The notes beneath the pieces are model-generated. The model saw only the letters and a list, made by a program, of their open reading frames with translations, was not told the DNA's origin and did not search any database. Source: Sinomicrobium weinanense (lineage in GTDB: Bacteria; Bacteroidota; Bacteroidia; Flavobacteriales; Flavobacteriaceae). From it: a stretch of DNA of 64,000 nucleotides. Position numbers and translations under genes: made by a program. The number at the start of each line of letters is the position of its first letter. Position 1 is the stretch's first letter. The stretch is taken from contig NZ_JAHKRR010000001.1 in assembly GCF_018863395.1 (NCBI RefSeq), positions 620,001 through 684,000 on the forward strand, given 5' to 3'. Of the stretch, positions 34,088 through 42,278 are shown piece after piece.

Positions 34088-34930
34088 ATGAGCAAAGCAG
34101 ATTGGAAAGTCGTTAAAGAATACGAGGATATCACCTATAAAAAATGTAATGGTGTAGCCCGGGTGGCATTTAACCGTCCCAACGTGCGCAATGCTTTCCG
34201 TCCAAAAACGGTCGGAGAGCTTTTCGAGGCCCTGCTCGACGCCCGTGAAGACACATCTATTGGAGTAGTCCTGCTCTCTGCTGAAGGGCCATCCACCAAA
34301 GACGGGGTGTATTCCTTTTGCAGCGGGGGAGATCAGAATGCCCGCGGGCACCAGGGATATGTAGACGATTCAGGCATGCCCCGGCTCAATATACTCGAAG
34401 TACAGCGCCTTATCCGTTTTATGCCCAAGGTGGTGATTGCCGTGGTCCCCGGATGGGCCGTAGGCGGAGGGCACAGCCTTCACGTGGTGTGCGACCTTAC
34501 CCTGGCCAGTAAAGAACATGCCATTTTTAAACAGACCGATGCCGATGTTACCAGCTTCGACGGGGGGTATGGATCCGCTTACCTCGCCAAGATGGTAGGG
34601 CAGAAGCGCGCCCGGGAGATTTTCTTTCTCGGCAGGAATTATTCGGCCCAGGATGCCTTTGAAATGGGAATGGTCAATGCCGTGGTGCCCCACGAAGAAC
34701 TCGAAGATACGGCCTATGAATGGGCCCGGGAGATCCTGGCCAAGTCGCCCACTTCCATAAAAATGCTGAAATTTGCCTTTAATGCCGCAGACGACGGTAT
34801 GGTAGGCCAGCAGGTCTTTGCCGGAGAAGCTACCCGCCTCGCTTATATGACAGACGAAGCCAAAGAAGGGAGAAACGCTTTTCTCGAAAAACGAAAACCG
34901 GATTTCAGCAACATCAAGTGGATCCCTTAA
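34088..34930 (+). CDS. menB: 1,4-dihydroxy-2-naphthoyl-CoA synthase
   Basis: The 280-aa crotonase-fold enzyme closes the naphthoquinone ring in menaquinone synthesis. It has the FNRPNVRNAFRPKTV segment, an oxyanion loop FCSGGDQNARG, VPGWAVGGGHSLHVVCDLT and the C-terminal FLEKRKPDFSNIKWIP tail typical of MenB. It opens the men cluster (menB, menA, menC, menE). Confidence 0.96.
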   Translation: MSKADWKVVKEYEDITYKKCNGVARVAFNRPNVRNAFRPKTVGELFEALLDAREDTSIGVVLLSAEGPSTKDGVYSFCSGGDQNARGHQGYVDDSGMPRLNILEVQRLIRFMPKVVIAVVPGWAVGGGHSLHVVCDLTLASKEHAIFKQTDADVTSFDGGYGSAYLAKMVGQKRAREIFFLGRNYSAQDAFEMGMVNAVVPHEELEDTAYEWAREILAKSPTSIKMLKFAFNAADDGMVGQQVFAGEATRLAYMTDEAKEGRNAFLEKRKPDFSNIKWIP

Positions 34931-34981
34931 GCGGATCTGTAATTTCCGCTCCCGGAACAGGTATTCCGGTTGCCGAGGGAA

Positions 34982-35020
34982 ATATCTGAAATCTGGTATC
35001 TAACATCTAAAATCTGCATA
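34982..35020 (+). repeat. 7-bp tandem array ending at the menA start, theme AAATCTG
   Basis: Five units in phase (ATATCTG, AAATCTG, GTATCTA, ACATCTA, AAATCTG) plus CATA lead directly to the TTG at 35021. Confidence 0.7.
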
Positions 35021-35923
35021 TTGAGTAAAACAAAGGCATTTATATCCGCTGCACGACTGCGTACACTTCCCCTTTCCTTATCGGGGATCATTGCAGGAAC
35101 AGGGATCGCCGCTTCGCGTGGTTTTTTCGACTGGAAGATTTTTGTCCTTGCGCTCTTCACCACGGTAGGCTTCCAGGTACTTTCAAATTTTGCCAACGAT
35201 TACGGAGACGGTGTTAAGGGAACGGACAATGACGACCGCGTGGGCCCGCAGCGTGCATTGCAGAGCGGGACCATAACCGCTGCGGAAATGAAAAGGGCCA
35301 TGGCAGTGACCATTGCCATAACCATGCTGGTAGCTTTGTTGCTTATTTATGTTGCCTTCGGAAAGGAGAATTTTGCCTATTCCCTGCTTTTTTTTATCCT
35401 GGGTGTAGCTTCTATTGTGGCGGCCATAAAGTATACTGTCGGAAAATCCGCATATGGCTATCACGGCCTGGGCGATGTGTTTGTTTTTCTGTTTTTCGGG
35501 CTGCTCAGTGTGGCAGGCAGCTATTTCCTGTATGTGAAAAATATCGACTGGACCGTATTCCTTCCTGCCACGTCCATCGGGCTATTGAGTGTGGGAGTAC
35601 TCAACCTGAACAATATGAGAGATGAGCGAAGTGATGCAAAATCCGGAAAGAATACCCTCGTTGTGAAAATCGGAGGGAAAAAAGCAAAACAATACCATAT
35701 TACAGTGCTGATCGTGGCATTACTCCTGGTTTTACTTTTTGCTCTGCTTCAAAGTTTCTATATTTATCAGTATTTATTTCTTTTGGCATTTGTTCCCGTG
35801 TTAAAACATATAAAGACCGTGCGGGAGAATAAAATACCGGAAGAACTCGATCCCGAGTTAAAAAAACTGGCCATAAGCACGTTTTTATTGTCGGTTTTGC
35901 TTGCGGTGGGGGCAATATTGTGA
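35021..35923 (+). CDS. menA: 1,4-dihydroxy-2-naphthoate polyprenyltransferase
   Basis: A 300-aa integral membrane UbiA-family enzyme with about eight spans. It attaches the prenyl chain to DHNA. The Asp-rich prenyl diphosphate site is seen in FANDYGDGVKGTDNDDR. I chose the TTG at 35021, because the family alignment starts there (SKTKAFISAARLRTLPLSLS) and a heptamer array ends exactly before it. The frame is open to 34970 but that part is repeat DNA. Confidence 0.92.
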   Translation: MSKTKAFISAARLRTLPLSLSGIIAGTGIAASRGFFDWKIFVLALFTTVGFQVLSNFANDYGDGVKGTDNDDRVGPQRALQSGTITAAEMKRAMAVTIAITMLVALLLIYVAFGKENFAYSLLFFILGVASIVAAIKYTVGKSAYGYHGLGDVFVFLFFGLLSVAGSYFLYVKNIDWTVFLPATSIGLLSVGVLNLNNMRDERSDAKSGKNTLVVKIGGKKAKQYHITVLIVALLLVLLFALLQSFYIYQYLFLLAFVPVLKHIKTVRENKIPEELDPELKKLAISTFLLSVLLAVGAIL

Positions 35924-36037
35924 AATGAAAAAAGAATGGCTTACTTTTTTATAAATAAGAGAAGTTTTCAATACTCTTAAAATTTTTAAGTAAAACAGGG
36001 AATGATTTAGCGATTCCCGTATAAAATAAGAAAGAAG

Positions 36038-36715
36038 ATGAAAATCACATTTTACGGACACGCGAGTTTGGGCATAGAAGTGGACGATACCCACATTCTG
36101 GTAGACCCCTTTATTTCAGGTAATGAAAAGGCAGCGCATATAGACATCAACCAGATCAAAGCAGATTATATTCTGATAACCCATGCCCATCAGGATCACA
36201 CACTGGATGTGGAGACCATAGCAAGACATACCGGGGCAATGGTTATTTCCAATTTTGAGATCGCCAATCACTACGGGGATAAAGGGATAGATTTTCATCC
36301 GATGAATCATGGGGGAAGCTGGGATTTTGAATTCGGAAAGGTAAAATATGTCAATGCCGTTCACACGTCTTCTTTTGCAGACGGTAGCTATGGCGGACAA
36401 CCCGGAGGTTTTGTCATAGAAGGAGAGCGAAAGAACATTTATATTGCGGGAGATACTGCCCTTACGATGGATATGAAGCTCATTCCGATGCAGACCAAAC
36501 TGGACCTCGCTATCCTGCCCATAGGCGACAATTTTACCATGGGAGTTGATGATGCCATTATAGCCTCCGATTTTATACAGTGCGATAAGATACTGGGATA
36601 TCATTACGATACCTTCGGTTATATTGAAATAGATCACGAAGAAGCCAAGCGGAAATTTTTTGATAAGAACAAAGACCTGATGTTGCTGGCCATAGGAGAA
36701 AGTATTGAGCTTTGA
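36038..36715 (+). CDS. UPF0173-family metallo-beta-lactamase-fold hydrolase
   Basis: A 225-aa protein with the zinc motif ITHAHQDHTLD (HxHxDH) and an early FYGHASLGIEV segment typical of UPF0173. A later HTSSFADG and GDTAL give other ligands. The substrate is unknown. It sits within the men cluster, between menA and the four-helix-bundle gene, and may share the transcript. Confidence 0.82.
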   Translation: MKITFYGHASLGIEVDDTHILVDPFISGNEKAAHIDINQIKADYILITHAHQDHTLDVETIARHTGAMVISNFEIANHYGDKGIDFHPMNHGGSWDFEFGKVKYVNAVHTSSFADGSYGGQPGGFVIEGERKNIYIAGDTALTMDMKLIPMQTKLDLAILPIGDNFTMGVDDAIIASDFIQCDKILGYHYDTFGYIEIDHEEAKRKFFDKNKDLMLLAIGESIEL

Positions 36716-36720
36716 TGAAA

Positions 36721-36760
36721 GAGACAAGATGACAAGGAGACGGGGAGACTTGGAGAAGAG
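36721..36760. repeat. 8-bp tandem array, theme GAGACNNG, left of the four-helix gene
   Basis: Five 8-bp units in phase: GAGACAAG, ATGACAAG, GAGACGGG, GAGACTTG, GAGAAGAG. The word AGACGGGGAGA (36738-36748) recurs in inverted form at 37261-37271 on the far side of the gene. Confidence 0.75.
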
Positions 36761-36787
36761 GTTAATAGAATTTAAATATAGAGCGGA

Positions 36788-37165
36788 ATGGGAGAAAAAA
36801 TCAGGACGCATAAAGATTTAAAAGTGTATCAGCTTTCTTTTGAAGCAGGCATGGAGATTTTTAAGATTTCCAGGTCATTCCCTAAAGAAGAAACATATTC
36901 CTTAACAGATCAGATAAGAAGGTCTTTCGGGTCCGTATCCGGAAATCTGGCAGAAGCCTGGAGAAAAAGAAGATACCCCAAAGCATTTACGGCAAAGTTG
37001 TCGGATGCTGAAGGAGAAGCTGCCGAGACCCAGGTATGGCTGGATTATGCCCTGGCATGTGATTATATCGATGATGAGACTCATGTTGCTCTACATAAGA
37101 AATACGATCATATCTTGGGAATGATAGTTAAAATGATAATAAATCCGGAAAAGTGGAATTTGTGA
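36788..37165 (+). CDS. Four-helix-bundle protein (S23 / 23S rRNA intervening-sequence type)
   Basis: The 125-aa protein has the family core LTDQIRRSFGSVSGNLAEAW, followed by long amphipathic helices (FTAKLSDAEGEAAETQVWLD). Proteins of this family are encoded in 23S rRNA intervening sequences of some bacteria and as stand-alone genes in Bacteroidota; their biochemical role is unknown. Here the gene lies between two 8-bp repeat arrays in opposite orientation inside the men cluster. Confidence 0.82.
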   Translation: MGEKIRTHKDLKVYQLSFEAGMEIFKISRSFPKEETYSLTDQIRRSFGSVSGNLAEAWRKRRYPKAFTAKLSDAEGEAAETQVWLDYALACDYIDDETHVALHKKYDHILGMIVKMIINPEKWNL

Positions 37166-37223
37166 TGGTCAATGGAAAAAATAGAAAAGCAGAACAAAAC
37201 AATTCTCCTGTTTCTGGAGCTTC

Positions 37224-37271
37224 CACATCACCTCTTTCTCCCAATCACCCCATCTCTCAATCTCCCCGTCT
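37224..37271. repeat. 8-bp tandem array, theme CCCCGTCT, right of the four-helix gene
   Basis: Six units of 8 bp (CACATCAC, CTCTTTCT, CCCAATCA, CCCCATCT, CTCAATCT, CCCCGTCT) end 6 bp before the menC ATG. Read on the minus strand they give AGACGGGG-like units, matching the left array. Confidence 0.75.
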
Positions 37272-37277
37272 GAAAAA

Positions 37278-38321
37278 ATGAAGGCATCATACCAGAAGTA
37301 CACGCTTCAATTCAAACGCCCCAGCGGAACCTCTCGGGGCATTCTCACAGAAAAAGAAACCTGGTTTATACTATTGGAAGATACAGGCAGGACAGGTATA
37401 GGAGAGTGTGGTATCCTGAGAGGATTAAGTGTAGACGACAGGGGTGGTTATGAAGAAAAACTAAAGTGGGCCTGCAATAATATTCATCTGGGGAAAGAAG
37501 CATTATACGATGCATTAATGGAATTCCCGTCCATTCAATTCGGAATAGAACAGGCATTCTCTTCGCTCAAATCCCGATCCTCTTTTATATTATTTCCTTC
37601 AAGATTTACAGAAGGAAGTAAAAATATTTCAATAAACGGCCTGGTCTGGATGGGAGACAAGGCCTTTATGCAGCGTCAAATAAGAGAAAAACTCGAACAG
37701 GGCTTTCGCTGCATTAAGATGAAGATAGGCGCCATAGACTTTGGTGCCGAACTGGAATTACTACGATCTATACGAGAAGAATTTTCTCCCGATGACATAG
37801 AAATACGTGTAGATGCCAACGGAGCCTTTACACCGGGTAACGCCCTGGAAAAATTAAAAAAGTTGTCAGAACTGTCGCTACATTCCATAGAGCAACCCAT
37901 AAAACAGGGCCAATGGGAAGAAATGGCAGTACTTTGTGAAAATTCCCCGCTGCCTATTGCACTGGATGAAGAACTGATCGGTGTTTTTGACTTTGCGACG
38001 AAGAAAGAACTCGTCAACACCATAAAACCACAATATATTATCCTGAAACCGAGCCTTGTAGGAGGGTTCCGGGGAAGTAAAGAATGGATACAGTTGGCTG
38101 AAAACTGCAATACGGACTGGTGGATAACCAGTGCACTGGAAAGCAATGTTGGACTGAATGCCATAGCGCAGTGGACGTATACCCTGAATAATACAATGCC
38201 ACAAGGCCTGGGCACTGGAAGCCTCTACACCAATAATCTGGATAGCCCATTGAAGGTAAAGCATGGAGAACTCACCTACGATCCCTCCGAAAATTGGAAT
38301 ATAAGTGTGTTAAAAAAATAA
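37278..38321 (+). CDS. menC: o-succinylbenzoate synthase (enolase superfamily)
   Basis: The 347-aa enzyme dehydrates SHCHC to o-succinylbenzoate. Enolase-superfamily residues are in CIKMKIGAIDF (Lys pair), VDANGAF (first metal Asp), SIEQPI (Glu) and ALDEEL (third metal ligand). Its place between menA and menE supports MenC over other muconate-lactonising subgroups. Confidence 0.92.
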   Translation: MKASYQKYTLQFKRPSGTSRGILTEKETWFILLEDTGRTGIGECGILRGLSVDDRGGYEEKLKWACNNIHLGKEALYDALMEFPSIQFGIEQAFSSLKSRSSFILFPSRFTEGSKNISINGLVWMGDKAFMQRQIREKLEQGFRCIKMKIGAIDFGAELELLRSIREEFSPDDIEIRVDANGAFTPGNALEKLKKLSELSLHSIEQPIKQGQWEEMAVLCENSPLPIALDEELIGVFDFATKKELVNTIKPQYIILKPSLVGGFRGSKEWIQLAENCNTDWWITSALESNVGLNAIAQWTYTLNNTMPQGLGTGSLYTNNLDSPLKVKHGELTYDPSENWNISVLKK

Positions 38322-38324
38322 TAT

Positions 38325-39278
38325 ATGTTTATAGAACAGGCGTTTAAAGGTAAAAATCACAACTGGTTTTATTATGTAGCAGGCGTTGTCCTGGCTTTTA
38401 CAGGGTGGCAATTCATCGGGGCAGTGCCCCTGATCGCAGTACTGTTTCTCAAAGTACCCGATATGATGTCTTTCCCATCCGATATTGGGGGAATGACCGA
38501 CCTGTTAGGAGCAAATCTCTTTTTGTTCTTAATGATCATTTCATTTCTTACGGGTTTATTGGCCCTGCTCTTTACGGTGAAATACATACATAAACAACCT
38601 CTGTTGGCACTGACCACTTCCCGTAAACGGATAGATAAAAAAAGGATTTTGTATGGTTTTGGATTGGTTGTTGCAATCAATTCCATATTGTTTGTCATCG
38701 GATATTTCCTGTCTCCCGGGGATTTTCAGTGGAACTTTAAGCCACTGCCCTTTCTGATCCTGCTTGCCATTACGATAATAATGTTACCAATACAGACCAG
38801 TTTTGAAGAATATTTGTTCAGGGGGTATCTCATGCAGGGGCTGGGAGTACTTGCAAAAAACAGGTGGTTTCCGTTGATTACAACCTCGGTTTTTTTCGGT
38901 TTGCTTCATATTTTTAATCCTGAAGTCAAGGAATTAGGATACATTATCATGGTATATTACATCGGAACCGGTTTATTGCTTGGAGTCATGACCTTAATGG
39001 ACGATGGTATGGAGTTGGCCCTGGGATATCATGCAGGAAACAATATGTTAACCGCCCTTTTGGTAACGGCAGACTGGACAGCCCTGCAAACGGATTCGCT
39101 GTTCCTGGATATATCTTCCCCGGAAGCAGGGTTTGATGTTCTGGCACCAGTATTGATCTATCCGGTTGTCATATATATATTAGCCCGAAAATACGGCTGG
39201 ACAGGATGGAAAGAAAAACTATTCGGAAAAGTAGAACCTCCGCTACCGGCAGAAGCAGAAACAGAATATCTGAAATAA
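38325..39278 (+). CDS. CPBP-family intramembrane metalloprotease
   Basis: The 317-aa membrane protein has about eight spans. The Abi/CAAX-protease motif EExxxR is in SFEEYLFRGYLMQG (near residue 163), a second His motif in FGLLHIFNPE and a third segment in GYHAGNNM. Family members process prenylated or signal peptides, or confer bacteriocin immunity. It starts 3 bp after menC stops and is followed by menE, so it is embedded in the men operon; a substrate linked to menaquinone is not implied. Confidence 0.85.
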   Translation: MFIEQAFKGKNHNWFYYVAGVVLAFTGWQFIGAVPLIAVLFLKVPDMMSFPSDIGGMTDLLGANLFLFLMIISFLTGLLALLFTVKYIHKQPLLALTTSRKRIDKKRILYGFGLVVAINSILFVIGYFLSPGDFQWNFKPLPFLILLAITIIMLPIQTSFEEYLFRGYLMQGLGVLAKNRWFPLITTSVFFGLLHIFNPEVKELGYIIMVYYIGTGLLLGVMTLMDDGMELALGYHAGNNMLTALLVTADWTALQTDSLFLDISSPEAGFDVLAPVLIYPVVIYILARKYGWTGWKEKLFGKVEPPLPAEAETEYLK

Positions 39279-39305
39279 TATCGTATAAAAATAAACTCAA
39301 ACCCA

Positions 39306-40406
39306 ATGGCAACGACTGATAAGCAGAAACTTTCCATAACCTATAAAAACATTCACAACCGGTTTAAAATTAACGGTATGTACTTTAACCGGGAAGACCT
39401 CAGGATGGTTGCGTGCAGTTTTATCAAGGAAGGAGAGCCTCATGAAAAGATCGTAGGAGATTTTTTGCTGGATTGGCTGGACGACCGGGAAACCATTGTG
39501 GTATACACGTCAGGTTCTACGGGAAAACCCAAGCCGGTGGAGATCAGTAAGCAGTATATGGTAAACTCGGCCATAGCCACAGGCAACTTTTTTGATATCA
39601 CCGTGGGCAATACTGCATTACTCTGCTTGCCTGCCGATTACATAGCCGGCAAGATGATGCTGGTGCGTGCCATGATCCTTGGTCTGGAAATAGATTTGGT
39701 AAAGCCCTCTTCCCATCCATTGGAAGAGCTGAAAAAAGACTATGATTTCTCTGCAATGACCCCTATGCAGGTACAGCATTCCCTTTCCGAATTACAACGG
39801 ATAAAAAAACTTATCGTTGGCGGAGCACCCATGTCCGGAACATTGAAGGCTTCCCTGTCCGGAACAGCATGTAAGGTTTATGAGAGTTATGGTATGACCG
39901 AAACAGTATCACATATTGCAGCCAGAAGGGTCAATGGACGTAAAAAAGAGGAAATTCCATGCTTTTCATTGCTTCCCGGGGTAAAAACCACACTGGATGA
40001 TAGAGGCTGTCTGGTTATAAATGCCCCGAATGTAGCAGATGGCCCGGTCGTTACCAATGATCTTGCAGAACTGGTTTCCAAAAAGAAATTCCGGTGGCTG
40101 GGAAGGTATGATAACATTGTGAACTCAGGAGGAATAAAACTGATCCCGGAACAGATCGAAGAAAAAATACGCCCGGTGATCGACGGCAGGTTTTATGTAA
40201 AAGGTATTTCAGACGATAGGCTGGGAGAGAAGCTCGTTCTTTTCATAGAAGAAAAAACCAATCCCGGCCTGGGCGAAAAGGATCTCCGGAAAGCCATAAT
40301 GGAACTGCCTGTTCTTGACAAATACGAAATACCCAAAGAGATTCGCCTGGTAGAAGCCTTCGGAGAAACCAAAAGCGGGAAGGTACTAAGACATAACGAT
40401 TTGTAG
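39306..40406 (+). CDS. menE: o-succinylbenzoate-CoA ligase (short Bacteroidota form)
   Basis: The 366-aa adenylate-forming enzyme activates OSB with CoA. It has the P-loop VVYTSGSTGKPKPVEIS, the A5 motif YESYGMTETVSHIA, the hinge WLGRYDNIVNSGG and the catalytic Lys in SGKVLRHND. It is about 90 residues shorter than E. coli MenE, as in many Bacteroidota. It ends the men cluster. Confidence 0.9.
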   Translation: MATTDKQKLSITYKNIHNRFKINGMYFNREDLRMVACSFIKEGEPHEKIVGDFLLDWLDDRETIVVYTSGSTGKPKPVEISKQYMVNSAIATGNFFDITVGNTALLCLPADYIAGKMMLVRAMILGLEIDLVKPSSHPLEELKKDYDFSAMTPMQVQHSLSELQRIKKLIVGGAPMSGTLKASLSGTACKVYESYGMTETVSHIAARRVNGRKKEEIPCFSLLPGVKTTLDDRGCLVINAPNVADGPVVTNDLAELVSKKKFRWLGRYDNIVNSGGIKLIPEQIEEKIRPVIDGRFYVKGISDDRLGEKLVLFIEEKTNPGLGEKDLRKAIMELPVLDKYEIPKEIRLVEAFGETKSGKVLRHNDL

Positions 40407-40447
40407 GATAATCACTGGCCTCCGGAGACAAATTATCCTTATTTGTG

Positions 40448-40478
40448 TTGTTTTGTACAATATTCGGTTATATATTTG
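40448..40478 (+). promoter_or_regulatory. Promoter of the tRNA unit
   Basis: TTG at 40448-40450, 20 bp, then TATATTTG at 40471-40478. This is a near-perfect Bacteroidota promoter 36 bp before the tRNA pseudogene and 120 bp before tRNA-Arg. Confidence 0.65.
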
Positions 40479-40513
40479 CACCGCTTTTCAGAAAAAGCAA
40501 CAATTATTAAATC

Positions 40514-40585
40514 GGTCGCGTAGCTCAGCTGGATAGAGCATCCCGACTAAGGTCGGGACGGTCACAGGTTCAGTGAGGTTTTGAA
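40514..40585 (+). pseudogene. tRNA-like pseudogene upstream of tRNA-Arg
   Basis: The first 24-25 bases equal tRNA-Arg (acceptor 5' strand GGTCGCG, D-arm GCTCAGCTGGATAGAGC). The anticodon arm is then replaced by a strong hairpin TCCCGAC-TAAG-GTCGGGA. The variable loop and the start of the T-arm (CGGTCACAGGTTC) are again identical, after which the sequence diverges, so the T-stem and acceptor 3' strand are missing. It begins 84 bp before the true tRNA and cannot fold as a complete tRNA. Confidence 0.75.
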
Positions 40586-40597
40586 GAAATACAATAT

Positions 40598-40671
40598 GGT
40601 CGCGTAGCTCAGCTGGATAGAGCATCTGCCTTCTAAGCAGACGGTCACAGGTTCGAATCCTGTCGCGATCA
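40598..40671 (+). tRNA. tRNA-Arg (anticodon TCT)
   Basis: A complete 74-nt cloverleaf: acceptor GGTCGCG/CGCGATC, D-arm GCTC...GAGC, anticodon arm TCTGC-CTTCTAA-GCAGA with anticodon TCT, T-arm ACAGG-TTCGAAT-CCTGT and discriminator A. CCA is not encoded. It reads AGA codons. Confidence 0.95.
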
Positions 40672-40677
40672 CTATCT

Positions 40678-40713
40678 CAACAAAGGGACGTGAAATTTCA
40701 CGTCCCTTTGTTG
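40678..40713. terminator. 36-bp perfect palindrome after tRNA-Arg
   Basis: CAACAAAGGGACGTGAAA is followed with no gap by its exact reverse complement. In RNA it would form a very strong hairpin, most likely the terminator or processing stop of the tRNA transcript. A decayed half copy (GGGATGTGAAACTTCAC) follows at 40736-40752. Confidence 0.7.
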
Positions 40714-40778
40714 ATTTAAAATACCTATATCCCAGGGATGTGAAACTTCACTTAAATAATATCTTTTCGGGACTCTGC

Positions 40779-41270
40779 TTAAACAACTTGCCCTAAAAGT
40801 TTTTTAATCATCCATATATTGCATGTGATGTGGCCTGAATTTCCCAAAGGAGTTTCCAGTTTTTGAAAACCCAATTTTTCATACCATTTTACGGCATTGG
40901 AGAATTGCGGTAAACTTTCAAGGTATAGTTGGGAGTAACCAAACCCGATTGCGGATTGTATATTTCGTTCCATCAATTTTGAGCCTGTGCCTTTTCCTCT
41001 CGCTCCTGAGGTGAGATAAAACTTAACCAGTTCCGCACAGTTGCCAGGTAATCCTTCAGTAGGATAAATTCCGCAGCATCCTAAAATTTTTCCGTTTTCT
41101 TCAGCTACCCAAAGAACGGACTTTTCCTTTTTAAACAGTCCGTATAAGTTATCGGTAGTCGGATCGGAATAAACCGTTCCCTCCCTGGGGGCATGGTGTT
41201 CTTCGAATACATTTTTTATTATATCGGCTAATAATTGATTGTCCGATTTTTTGACTTTTCTGATTTCCAT
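40779..41270 (-). CDS. GNAT-family N-acetyltransferase
   Basis: The 163-aa protein has a GNAT core with ELVKFYLTSGARGKGTGSKLM (acetyl-CoA loop RGKGTGSK, about residue 90) and NAVKWYEKLGFQKL (motif B). It starts 2 bp after the upstream acetyltransferase gene ends, so both come from one transcript driven by the promoter at 41755-41787. The substrate is unknown. Confidence 0.85.
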   Translation of the reverse strand: MEIRKVKKSDNQLLADIIKNVFEEHHAPREGTVYSDPTTDNLYGLFKKEKSVLWVAEENGKILGCCGIYPTEGLPGNCAELVKFYLTSGARGKGTGSKLMERNIQSAIGFGYSQLYLESLPQFSNAVKWYEKLGFQKLETPLGNSGHITCNIWMIKKLLGQVV

Positions 41271-41272
41271 AG

Positions 41273-41707
41273 TTACACTTTTAATTTCATATGATTGTGA
41301 GGGATCCCAACTTCTTCAAAAGGTTCTCCGTATACCTCAAAGCCAAGTTTTTTGTAAAAATTAACGGCATATGCCCTGGAATGGCAGGTGATCTCTTTAA
41401 TATCCTGGTTCTTCGCAAATGCTATGATCTTATAGATTAAAAGTTTTCCTATTCCTTTCCCCTGAACAGCAGTATCGACCGCCATTTGAATCAATCGGGC
41501 TTTATTCGGTTTTTCTTCCGCAGGAACCAGAACAGCGCACCCAACGACTTTTTTATTTTCAACAGCAACAAAATGCCAGGATATGTCGTCATACATTTCC
41601 CAGGAATTATCAGGGATTCCCAGTGGGCGTAATAGAATTTTATTTCTTAATTCCCGCATTAAAGCATAAAGCGGATCATCTGTTGTGATGTTCTTTATCG
41701 TTATCAT
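41273..41707 (-). CDS. GNAT-family N-acetyltransferase (ElaA-like)
   Basis: The 144-aa protein has MAVDTAVQGKGIGKLLIYK (acetyl-CoA loop QGKGIG) and AVNFYKKLGFEVYG. The short N-terminus starting with a DPLYALMRELRNKILLRPLG segment matches the ElaA-like group. It is divergent from a MarR gene, with twin direct repeats in the shared spacer. Confidence 0.85.
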   Translation of the reverse strand: MITIKNITTDDPLYALMRELRNKILLRPLGIPDNSWEMYDDISWHFVAVENKKVVGCAVLVPAEEKPNKARLIQMAVDTAVQGKGIGKLLIYKIIAFAKNQDIKEITCHSRAYAVNFYKKLGFEVYGEPFEEVGIPHNHMKLKV

Positions 41708-41742
41708 TTTTCTTTTTCAATTTTAATTACATTTTGTATATT

Positions 41743-41789
41743 ACTTGACTAAAGCAAATATAATTAAAAGAACTTGACTAAAGCAAATA
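41743..41789. promoter_or_regulatory. Twin direct repeats and divergent promoter between GNAT and MarR genes
   Basis: ACTTGACTAAAGCAAATA occurs at 41743-41760 and again at 41772-41789 (29-bp period). On the minus strand these contain TATATTTG (41755-41762) and TTTG about 21 bp upstream (41784-41787), a good promoter for the GNAT pair. A MarR protein bound to the repeats would cover this promoter. Confidence 0.55.
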
Positions 41790-41797
41790 ATGTGATT

Positions 41798-42229
41798 ATG
41801 AATGAAGAGGAAATTATACATAAAATAAGAAAGTTTAACCGCAGTTATGTCAGAAGTATCGGCCTGCTGGAAAAAAAACTTCTGAATAGTGACTACTCGT
41901 TAACGGAATCACAAATTCTTTACCTTGTTAATGATCAAAAGAAAACAACAGCGACCGAAATAAATAAAATATTGAAACTGGATGAAGGCTACCTGAGCCG
42001 CATCATAAAAAAACTGATTTCAAAATCCTTGTTAACCAAAGAACAGTCTTTTTCCGATAAGCGGATTTTTGAGATAAGACTTACTGAAAAGGGGCTGAAG
42101 GAGCAGCAAAAACTAGACACATTATCTTCTGATTCAATCCGGTCGATCATTGCCCATTTAAATAAGTCGGACCAATCGGAACTGGCAAATTTGTTTAATC
42201 GAATTATGACCTTGTTGTATAAGAAATAA
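41798..42229 (+). CDS. MarR-family transcription regulator
   Basis: The 143-aa winged-helix protein has LTESQILYLVNDQKKTTATE (recognition-domain start), LDEGYLSRIIKKLISKSLL (recognition helix) and the wing SFSDKRIFEIRLTEKG. I start it at ATG 41798 because the upstream TTG lies inside the direct repeat. Divergent orientation suggests that it controls the two acetyltransferase genes and itself. Confidence 0.82.
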   Translation: MNEEEIIHKIRKFNRSYVRSIGLLEKKLLNSDYSLTESQILYLVNDQKKTTATEINKILKLDEGYLSRIIKKLISKSLLTKEQSFSDKRIFEIRLTEKGLKEQQKLDTLSSDSIRSIIAHLNKSDQSELANLFNRIMTLLYKK

Positions 42230-42278
42230 ATTTTCCTCTCATTTAATTTAGTGCTTGTTTTAACAAGATGCTTTCAAA

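Noticed and set aside
41774-41797. TTG start for the MarR protein, eight codons upstream
   Set aside because: It lies inside the 18-bp direct repeat, and the ATG at 41798 gives the normal family N-terminus.
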